From assembly GCF_030704535.1 (NCBI RefSeq), contig NC_081822.1, forward strand, positions 36,106,001 to 36,170,000: a stretch of DNA of 64,000 bases, given 5' to 3'. How positions within the stretch are numbered: position 1 is the stretch's first letter; each line of letters begins with the position of its first letter. Origin of the DNA: Vitis vinifera (lineage: Eukaryota > Streptophyta > Magnoliopsida > Vitales > Vitaceae). The notes below the pieces were generated by a model that worked only from the letters and a program-made list of their open reading frames with translations, was not told where the DNA came from and searched no databases. Position numbers and translations under genes: made by a program. Shown in pieces: positions 21,984 through 31,575 of this stretch.

Positions 21984-23999
21984 TAAGTGCAACATATCAA
22001 AGCTTAAAGATTAAATATTACTAGGGAGTGTTCCAACAGGGAGCACTCCCTTCAAAAATAGGCTTACATTTTAAGTGCAATACAATCAAAGCTTTAGAAG
22101 TATTATGTGGCAATATGTGGGGAACGCACGATATTCTTTAGTAAAAGGCAAAAAAATAGTTCACTTTGTGCTCACCACACGACTTCATGGCTTGGAAGGG
22201 CTTTAAATTCTTAGTTATATGCTAATCTATGTCCAAGTCATTCTATTCCCTACCTGATGTGGGACCCCTCCATTTCTTTCTTGAAATCGTTATCGAGTCT
22301 GAGAGCTATTTCCTTTTTACTGTGCTTCACACCTATCACTTGGCCACTCTCATGATCTTCCATATAATTACAAGCTAGCGCATCTCTTTCTTTTCTTCAG
22401 AGTCTTATGCTTGTTGGGTTCTTTTTATCGTGAAAAACAACACCACATCAAGAAGAAAATTGAAAAAACAGAAGAAGGAAGGAGTGAGTGTAACGTGAAC
22501 ACGGCTGGAGGTGTAACAACTTGTTTCTTATTTCTTAAAAACATACAGAGGACCACTTCCTCTATTTAAACACCAGAAAGCTGAGATAATGAATCCGGGA
22601 TTTTCTCTGTTTAATCTACAAGATAAGTATTTAAAATCTACAAGATATGCTCTGTTTTGAATCCGGGATTTTCTTCAATCAGTTTGTTGATAATTCCTTA
22701 ACTAGTCAAACTACCATTTCGGGTGGAAGTTGTTGCCATTGAGACTTCTTCATCTTTCAACGTCTCTCCACTATTGTAGCATGAATTGTGGGAGTTTTCA
22801 GCCTTATCACTTCCATAGTTATACTCCACCTTATCACTCCGTTGAGTCTTACAATTCACGCCAAGGTGCTGCTGGGTTGTGCCAATACATCATTCCTCTC
22901 ATCATCATGAGCATGGTTTTGGGATTTAGAATGAGGAATGAGATTCATGTATGTTCAGTGTGTTTGTTATGACTCGGCTAGCACTAGTTTGGAGAATGGT
23001 AATGCATGTAAGATGTTTGCTGAGATTCTTGACAGAAATTTGGTTTTATTATGTTTGGCATTCTTGAGCTGAGTATAGGAGTTGATTTTATAGATGTGAA
23101 AGGACTCTAGAGGCCTGATTGGATGATGATTGTTACAACTATTCCTACACAGATATGGGGTGCATGAGAATTGCCAAATTGGTATGTGGATATGCAATGA
23201 GAATTGGGTTTGAGTGATTGAGTCATTTGTGAATGTCACTTTTTTTTTTTTCACTCTAGAATGTAGGGACTTTGACTGGGTCAATGGGTGACTGGTTGAT
23301 TAATTTCATGACATTCAATGTTGATGGTTACGCCTAATGTAGATTTTTAATGATCAATTACTGTTTCTGAGGAGATGGTGGATGGGTTGGTTGAACCTGC
23401 TTAGTTAGCCATCATGGGACCATGCCTAACCTTTTTTATTGGGCCGGCTGCTGGTTCAATGTGACATGAGATCTTATCCAAAAGGATGCATGTTGAGCTA
23501 GGAGATTAGTGTTTTTTATATTTAAGTTTTTAAGAATTATTTTCAAAAATTAATTTAAAAAATGTTTCACACAGATCCTATAGATTTGAAACTTTTTGCT
23601 TGAAACTTCCCTCACTTGTTTGTTTCCTTATTTTATCAAGCGACCTAAAACCAAATAAGTACTCCTGCTCCATGCATTTTAGATAATGGAGACCTCTCCT
23701 TAGTGATTAAGTTCTCTTGTGAGATTGGCTGGAGTGTAACGAAGGAAAATGATAAGGGAAAACCAAAAAGGAATGGAAAAGGTCAAAGATATATAGAAGA
23801 GAAGAACAAACAAGGACAGGCATGTTAACTTTTGAAAACATTCGGTGGATTTGTTTGAATTTTTTATTGCATTTTTTTTCCTTCCTATTTTCTTTTAAAT
23901 TTTCCACGAACCAAATGTTGGATGAGGGATAAAAAATATTTATTAATCCTATGTTTGAATATTGAAAAATTTGAGAAAAAGAAAATAGATCAATATTGC
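21984..23999. other. Spacer of unit 2 right of LINE A, with an unassigned insertion of about 1.5 kb
   Basis: Homology with unit 1 runs to about 22,010 and resumes at about 23,525 (TTTAAAAAATGTTTCACACAG). The 1.5 kb between has no counterpart in unit 1. Near 22,064 the phrase CATTTTAAGTGCAA is repeated, so a local duplication accompanied the event. No ORF above 80 codons and no clear terminal repeats were seen, so I cannot classify it. The MULE empty site is at 23675-23683. Confidence 0.6.
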
Positions 24000-24849
24000 T
24001 TAGTCTGTCAACTGAGGAATTAAAATCCTTGAACCTTCACAAACGAATGCAGGAATATGTGAAGCAAGTTGCAATATCTCAGCATCATCATCCTTAAAAC
24101 CAATGCAGTCACTGACGTCTAAACTCACAAGCTCTTTGCAGCCCTGCAATATTATCACTAGATTCTCCTGCTTAATGCCTGATCCCTTTAGAAACAAGTG
24201 TCTAATGTTTGGCACAAAGGTCACCATGGCCGACGATTCATCTTTCCCAATGATGGAGTTTGGAGCATTTAGCTGAACAAACTTCTTGCAATGAAAACCA
24301 ATTTGGGGTATGATGTCTGCCATATTATAGCTCCACCTGAGTGACAATACTTCAAGATTTTTCCACTTGCTTATCAGTTTTGGAATAAGGATTGATGACT
24401 CATGAGGCATAAAATCATGCAGAACTAGAATTTTCAAGGCAGGACACCTGAAAAATTTTACAATTCTTATCATCAATTCATTGCAAGGAAGACTTGTTTT
24501 CTTTTGACAGAAGATTTTAGATAACTTACTTCTTAGCAGCATACTCCAGTGCCTTCTCACTGCAGTGTTTCGGCAGCGCAAGAGTAGTAGCACATCCACT
24601 GCTACGATTGACTACTAACTTTACCACTGAAGTTGATTGTATCAGTAACCTTACTGGGATCTGCCTGCCCATATCACTCGGGTTGATGTCAGGAAAAACA
24701 AGATGTTGCCAGCACATAGGATTGAGGCTTGCTTTATACCATGACTTGCACACAAAGGGAACATCAAACAACAATGACAACATTCCCACTTTCTGAAACA
24801 CATTCGCCAGACAGTCCATGTTTAGCTCGTCCCATTTTCGTTCCTCCAT
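24000..24849 (-). CDS. F-box/LRR-repeat protein, gene 3 (intact partner of pseudogene 2)
   Basis: Putative SCF substrate receptor of 255 residues from exons 24849-24530 (320 nt) and 24447-24000 (448 nt), 768 nt in total with matching phases. The start is MEERKWDELNMD, directly after a CTCAG acceptor. F-box blocks are CLANVFQKVGMLSLLFDVP and CKSWYKASLNPMCWQHLVFP, then the VVNRSSGCATTLALP block. The donor is AA|GTAAGT and the acceptor TTTTTCAG|GTGTCC. Exon 2 has LRRs CPALKILVLHDF, WKNLEVLSLRW, VPNIRHLFLKGSG, CKELVSLDVSDCIGF and ends HIPAFVCEGSRIL...LTD. It is shorter than the type A genes because the linker after the F-box is shorter. Upstream, the region at 24925-25020 is a truncated relative of the family first-exon cassette, so its promoter may differ from the others. 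Confidence 0.85.
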
Positions 24850-26912
24850 CTGAGCAAATGCATGAAATTATTTAACATATGACTGGTCATCCACCGAAGA
24901 CACTTTCCTCAGAAATAGTAGTGGGGAGATCTCAGTATATATAAAACCGATTTGAGAGGGCCGGAGAGAGAGTAAAGGTGATGAAATCAGTGAGTTTTTT
25001 TTTGCTGACTTGACTAAATACTAAAGAGAGGCAGCTGTACTATTAAAACTTACAAGGGTAAACCTCTCCTTAGTGCTTAAGCTCCCTTGTGAGATTGGTT
25101 GAAAAACAAAGAGGGAAAAGGAAAAGAAGAAAGATAAGGAAATAGTAAAAAGAAGGCAATTAAAGAAAAAGAAGAGAAAAAAAATGAAAGAGGGGGAAAA
25201 AATTAATGGCAAACTCTGCAAAGAAAACTATGTGCTGCCTTCTTGTACTCGGTAGTGTACAAGTAATTGGTTAAATTATTGAGGAAGTGCAAGGGGCATC
25301 TGCTAGGACAACCACCATGTGCTCTTATGGAATCTTAAAAGGAAGACTTCTGCTTAGATCTTAAGCTCTCGTCCGAGACTGGCCGACGAGTAAAGAAAGA
25401 AAAGGAGAAAGTTGAAAGGAAAAGTAAAAAAGAAGGATAAGAATAAAAGGGTAATCCTTGAAAGTGAAATTTGAAAATATATATGACTTAGATTTGTAGT
25501 GAGTTTTTATTTGTGATTTAGTTACATTTGGACTAAGGAGGTGAAAAACTTAATATTTGGTTGGAAGAAAGTTTGAAAAAAAAAAAAAAAACTAATAGAG
25601 GAAAAAGAAAGGAAAAAAGACGAAAATTTTAATTAAAGATTTTTTATTTGATTGTATATAAAAAATTTATGAGAAAGAAAATTTAAATTATTGTTAATAT
25701 CCAATGTGTGGGTTTCAATACACATGCAATACCAAATTTAATCTATTAATAGCTAATTTGATGAAACAACCGAACAAAATGAAATTGCAATTAATGGTGG
25801 TAAGATGAATCAAACTGTGAAAAGAACAAGAATTTTTATGTTAAAAAATCTCTTCTAAGATTATAATTAGAAATGTATTTTAAGTAATCACAACACCACT
25901 GATCAAGAAAAACACTATTAGTGGAAAAGGCTTACTAGCTCATCAAGATCAAAGATTAATCACGAATGGAATTTCTACATGCCTCTTTAATGCAAGCTTG
26001 ATAGCAAATCATTTAAAGCTCCCAAGTTTCGCACCAAATCCAAAATCACTCTAGTGAAGATGAAGATGAATCTTCAAATTGGATCAAATCAAGGAATGAA
26101 TTGATGAATGCAATATTCTAAGCTTAGAAATTTTTTCAAAAAGCTCTCTTCAGAAAATAAATTAAGATATGAAGTAAAAACACATGTGAGATAACACTTC
26201 GGATATAATGATTCACCTTGAATCAGACGGCCTGATGGATGGCTTGGTTTTGGTTGGTGCTCGTGGTTTCCTCAAGTGATATATATTCATCTCTTAGAAA
26301 ATGAGGACTTAACTTTTTCAAACTACTTCTAATGATCAAAGTATGCACAATAAATAATCCTTTCTTGATATTATCTTTTCATGTTGGATGTAATAACTAC
26401 TTTAAAGTCGGAGAATGCATGAGTCATCCAAACGAAAACTCTTAAATGTAGTATGATGCTAAATATAATAGAAGGTTTAAGATACTCTTATTAGATAGTA
26501 ATGGACTTTCAGATGAGATGAACAAAACTTGATTAAAAAATTAGTGTAAAATATTTCAAGCGCACACAATCACTCGTACTGCAGTATCTTTAGACATACT
26601 GACCATATGCAAACTTGGCTTTGATCTTAAATTCCCATAAGCTCCACACAAGATTTCTCAATGCATGACTGACCTTTTGTATCAAGATACAAGTATACAC
26701 ACAATGGAAGAAAATTACCAATACACTTAAAAGAGCCAAATTTAATTATATCATGCAGTTTGTTTACAAACAGGCATCACACAAGACTCAAAACAATAGT
26801 AGCATATTGCAATTAATACCTATGAAAGATGAAAACAATGCAAAAGCTGAGAAATGCTAGTTGGTTAGTAATGGTTTTTCTTCATGGACTTCCTAGTTAG
26901 AGATAATTTAAG
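24850..26912. other. Spacer upstream of gene 3 and 3' flank of gene 4 remnant
   Basis: 24,925-25,450 repeats the promoter-side module of the family (GTGGGGAGATCTCAG; two copies of the CTTAAGCTC...TGAGATTGG block at about 25,070 and 25,360). 26,050-26,830 is a diverged copy of the 3' flank of the type A genes (compare 52,670-53,400 and 54,060-54,720). No intact gene was seen. Confidence 0.6.
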
Positions 26913-27282
26913 ATGTCTTACTCGTTTGCAACATACTCCAATGTCTCCTTGTCGCAGAGGCTTGGGAACTTGATGATTGTAGCGCATCCACAGCTGCGGT
27001 TAACTATGAACTTCACGAATGCAGTGATAGACAAGTTTGCTCCGTATTCCATTGCTAACCTTTCCACAAAGGGCTTGTCAGGGCTGTCTTCCTCCCAAAT
27101 ATCATAAGGTTTGATGTGTACTCAGGAAAAATAAGATACTCCCAGCATTGAGGATCGCGGCTTGCTTTATGCCATGACTTGCATACAAAGGGAATATCCA
27201 ATAACAATGACTCCATTCCCACTCTTTGAAACACATTCACCAAACAGTCCATGTTCAAGTGCTCCCATTTTCGTCCCTCCAT
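26913..27282 (-). pseudogene. F-box gene 4 remnant (exon 1 only, frameshifted)
   Basis: Type A relative. The exon starts MEGRKWEHLNMDCLVNVF (ATG at about 27282, after CAG) and runs through DIPFVCKSWHKASRDPQCWEYLIFPEY. A 2-nt insertion near 27,117 then shifts the frame. Past it the family sequence continues in another frame to ...NRSCGCATI...EYVANE with a normal-looking donor (GTAAGA) near 26,920. There is no LRR exon downstream: the 3' flank of the family (to about 26,830) is joined almost directly to exon 1, so the LRR exon was deleted. Confidence 0.85.
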
Positions 27283-27324
27283 CTGATCGAGCAAATAAAA
27301 AAACTTATGTTTCAGACTCACCAT

Positions 27325-27711
27325 CTTGTTTAATGCTATTTCACATCAGTCTTTGTGGGATGTTAAATGGGATTCTAGGTGAAAATAAACCTATAATTAA
27401 CAATCTCAAAAAACTACATCCTAAAGACTCTTTGATTTTGCTTTGGATAGTACTAATATGTTTGAATAATTCAAAGTACTAGAAAAGAGAAAAAAAAATA
27501 CTACAAAAGGAAAAAAAAACATCTTATGTTTATATGTCATGGAAAAAAAATGTTGTTAGGAATTAAGCAATGGAGGAAAAAATGTTTTTTTTTTTTTAAA
27601 TTCTTAGATTTGGATCTAGGAAAAGGCAAGAAAAATACCGAGAGATGAGAAAAGATAGGCATGAAAATTTCAAGAAATTGTATTTCTTGACGATTTAATT
27701 TCTTTTCATCC

Positions 27712-27745
<34 letters not shown>

Positions 27746-28344
27746 TTTTTCTTTCCATCCACTTCTATATTATCCTATTATTTGCTTATATTTTTCCTCC
27801 TCATTTTGTTTCCCTCAAACTTTTTGAGAATCAATTATGCATAGCTTAAAAATCACAAGAAAATGTATTATTGAACATTTAATTTTCTTTTTCTCAAAAT
27901 TTTTATCATTGACAATTAAATAAAAAAGAATTCTATCAAATTTAATTTCCTACTTCTTTTATATTATTCTCTCCCATTTTTTTTCTTCCTATCAAAGTTT
28001 TTGAGAACTAAATATAACTTTAATGTATGCATTATAATTTATAAGTAATAAACATCATAGAAAATATAAGCTATACATGGAAATTAGAGCACCTAACTTA
28101 ATTATTTTATAAGTATAATTAGCTCCTAAAAAATTTTAAGATGTAGAAGATAAAATGGAAAAATATTTTTTTAAAAAAAGGTGGTAACGAAAATCTGTAA
28201 AACTTCTATCCTAATTGGTTATTTATGGAAAAGTTGAAGGAAAAAAAAGTCATTGAATATAATATTTTTTAAAAAAGTTTCTTACTTTTTTCAAGAAAAA
28301 TAAGGGCAAAACCTTGTAGTATTTTGCCTCATCTTTCCTTAATA
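27325..28344. other. AT-rich spacer upstream of gene 4
   Basis: Low-complexity poly(A), poly(T) and TA tracts (TA repeat at about 27,715-27,737). No gene was seen, and no clear match to the spacers of the other units before about 28,345. Confidence 0.5.
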
Positions 28345-28609
28345 TTTTTAAAAATATTTTCTTCTTTTAAATAATTTCAAGTTCCAAAACATAGCTTAAG
28401 AGTGTGCGCTTTTATATCATTGATTTTCATGGATCATATTATGAAGAAATTAATTTATATATATATATAAATATAATGATATTGATGGATTGAAGCTTGA
28501 ACCTCATATAGATCTAACTAGTGTAGCAAAATTTGATGAACAAAGAGAAATAAGAAATGTAAAATGATGGATATACCCAAGCTGATGAGAAACTGAAGCA
28601 GCAAGAGTT

Positions 28610-29337
28610 TGTTGATACCTCGCGCTCCTGGTGCTCCACGTAGTTGCCAAATGGATGGACGCGCGACCTCAACCAATATAGGTTCTTGATTCAGTCGATG
28701 TACCTGCAAAAGACATCCGGACAGGATGTCCGGACGCACTCTCCGATGGTTTTGTTAGCCATGGTTAGAGAGGGAGGTATAAATCAGTTGGCCTTTTACC
28801 AGGTACCAGGTCGTTACCTTCCTCTTCGTGTGAAGGTTTATATATAGTGCCAAGAGTACTGTTCCTCTCATTAATGGTGGGGAGATATTTTATGTTGTCA
28901 TGATGACATTAGGTGGTAGCGTGGCCATCATCACCCTACGGACGGTTGACAGGGATCGTGGCAGGTGATGCGGCTGTCAGAGATCGTGGGAAGTGATCAT
29001 GTGGAATGATCCTAGGAAGTGACTTGTTGTCACTTCATCTTGTCCTCTCACCCTGCAGGCGGCGGAACGTGGGCCATGACAGGCTGTAGTGGTAACGTGT
29101 GAGACTTGCTTACTTCAGTCAATGATCCGGACCATTGTATCCGGATGGAATATGTTGATCATCCGGATGTATTGTGTAAGCCGTCCGGATGATATGTTTA
29201 TAAGTGTCGTTTGATCTTCCTTGAGGCAGTCTGGAAAAGCGTGCCATGTGTGTTTTATGGGAAGACTCGGATGACAATGCGTGCCACGTGTCACTGTAAG
29301 ATGCATGCCACGTGGCTTGGAGGGAGGGGTCCCTACA
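28610..29337 (+). mobile_element. Solo LTR (728 bp) with 5-bp target duplication GAGTT
   Basis: Begins TGTTGATACC and ends GTCCCTACA, with GAGTT at 28605-28609 and 29338-29342. The homologous S2 and S3 copies have an uninterrupted CAAGAGTCGTGGGGAGAG at this place, which proves the insertion. A TATA-like TTATATATAG near 28,837 suggests a plus-strand U3 promoter. The LTR is rich in CCGGA words, including short palindromes of the type CATCCGGATG. It splits the first-exon cassette upstream of gene 4. Confidence 0.88.
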
Positions 29338-30180
29338 GAGTTGTGGGGAGAGATTTTCATAGATCTAACTCAATGTGAGGAATTTTGATCATCACAGCTC
29401 TAATATTCTTTGTCTATCAACTAAATTTCAAAACTTCAAAACCCAAAATAAAAAAAAGAAAAATTTGCAGCAAAATTTGATGAATGAAGAGAAATTAAGA
29501 AGAAAAGTAAAATAATGGACATACCCGAAGTTGATCTATGAGAAACCGAAGCAGCAACAGTAATGGGGATATCTCTGTTTGAGAGCGATTAAAGGTTGCA
29601 GACTGAAGACTAAAGGGAAGTAGTCCGAAAAGGAAATGATTTTTCCTCCCATCCACTAAGATAATACACTATTAAAACTTTATCCCCTTTTAAAAGTGAT
29701 ATATATATTTGAACTTTGAAGGTTTGGAAATGGATACCTCTCCTTAGGTTAATTATTAATTGGTCAATTTAATGTGGACAAGGGGCATCTGCTATGATAG
29801 CAACCATGTGCTCCCTTCTGCTTAGTGCTTAAGCTTTCTTCTGGGATAGGTTGAAGAGTAAAGAAGAAAAAGGGAAAGTTAAAAAAGGAACACTAAAGAA
29901 GGAAAAGGGAAAGGCAAAGTTAAAAGGAGGAGAAAAATAAGGGGGGAAAGAATAACAACAGTAGAGGGGAAATCCTTGGAAGTTAATTTTGGAAATATAA
30001 TGTGGATTGTATTAGATTTTTAATTATAATTTATTCACATTTGGATTAAGGAGATGAAAAAGTTAATGTTATGTTTGGTTGGAAGAAAGTTTGAAAAAGA
30101 AAATAAAGGAAAATATAAAAGGAAAGAAATATGAAAAATTACAAAACTTTTCTTTTATTTGAGTGTTAATGAAAAATTTC

Positions 30181-30428
30181 AAAATAAAATAAATAAATTT
30201 GTGATAAAAAATGGACTTTTAGGATCAAGAAAAATATAGAGATGATATTTTAAGATTTTCTACTTTTTTTGGCTTTTTATGAAATCAATGTTAGAGTATT
30301 TTAAAATAAAATAAATAAATTTGTGATCAAAAATGGACTTTTAGGATCAAGAAAAATATAGAGATGATATTTTAAGATTTTCTACTTTTTTTTGGCTTTT
30401 TATGATATCAATGTTAGAGTACATGTAG
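30181..30428. repeat. 124-bp tandem duplication unique to S1
   Basis: Two adjacent copies beginning AAAATAAAATAAATAAATTT (30181 and 30305), nearly identical, both running through GGACTTTTAGGATCAAG. S2 (from about 40,276) and S3 have one copy with a different middle. Confidence 0.85.
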
Positions 30429-30580
30429 CTCTGATCTTTTAAGTATTTTGAAAATTGATTGTTCAATATGATCTTAAAGTCTTATTTGACAAGAGGTCAT
30501 ATATTTGAACCTCAATATGTGCGTATTTTTTATTAATCTTAAAACTGCTACTTTATTTCATTAACTTATTAAGCATATAT

Positions 30581-31575
30581 TTATTATTAATCCTAAAGAA
30601 TGCTACTTTATTTCTTTAATTTATTAAGTCCCCGTGTAAAGACCATATACATAAAATAAAGTGTTAGAGTACACGATACATATTATGAACACAAATCTTG
30701 GTTTTAATTTCTCTTTTTATGTTCAACCGCTATTTAAGGAAATGAAGGAAGATTTGTGTATATTTTCTAACGGGAAAAGTGAGTTTTGATTTACTAATTT
30801 GAAGAAAAAATATAGAAAAAGGAATTCAAACTTTTACAAGTAAGTTTTATCTTCATCAATTTAAAAATATTTTAAAATGCATGCACTTTTTCATAAGTTA
30901 GAAATTTATTTCTTAAAATACCTTTTTAATTGATAATATTAAATAAAATTATCAAAAAATTAATTTGTTATTTTAGTTTGATAAAAGTATTTTATAAATC
31001 AATATATTAAAATTATTTCTTATATAATATGAGATATGAATCATTTTGAAAAAAATTCTTCATGATCCTTTAAGTGATAAATAAAATCTTTTTAAATAGT
31101 TATGAATTAAAATTATTTTATTTTATTTTTTATATATGAAATAAAGAAGGAATAATAAATTCATGTTATGTTTGATTTATGAAAAGTTAAAGAAAATGGT
31201 TTTCTTATATTTATATACTATGAAAAGTACCAAAAAATATTTCAAAAAAAGGGAGGAAAAGTTTTCCATAGAATTTATTTATTTTTGGTTTTTCTTTTCT
31301 TTCTCTATTTCTTTTTCTCTATTTTCTTTCCTTCAAATTTATTGGGAATCAAACATACCTCCAAAATTTACTAAAAACAATTTATTTCCTTCAAATCTCA
31401 TTTATATTTTTCTTCATTTTTCTTTGATTTTCCATTTTTCCTCTTCATTTTTGTTTTTTATTCTTTTCTTCCTATTATTATTTTTTGACTCGGTTTTTCA
31501 CAGCTTAGTACATATGGTGGGGATACAAGGGAATTTCTCATAGCAAGTACTTTAGGTTAACAAGCCGAGCTGAAC
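30581..31575. other. Spacer 3' of the type B pseudogene
   Basis: AT-rich and nearly identical to 45,273-46,244. It includes a pyrimidine-rich block (31,260-31,500) that makes a spurious ORF. No gene was seen. Confidence 0.7.

Larger units (their letters stand above)
28345..30580. repeat. First copy (S1) of the spacer/first-exon segment
   Basis: Homologous to about 39,150-40,600 (S2) and 58,820-60,250 (S3). It contains two first-exon cassettes (donor sides at 28577 and 29525), a solo LTR inserted in the first of them (28610-29337) and a 124-bp tandem duplication (about 30181-30428). At about 30,580 it holds the site that in S2 and S3 contains a LINE. Confidence 0.85.

Noticed and set aside
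31163-31543. 126-codon plus-strand Phe/Ser-rich ORF looking like a membrane protein
   Set aside because: Pyrimidine-rich low complexity; the near-identical copy at about 45,840-46,200 does not keep the frame.
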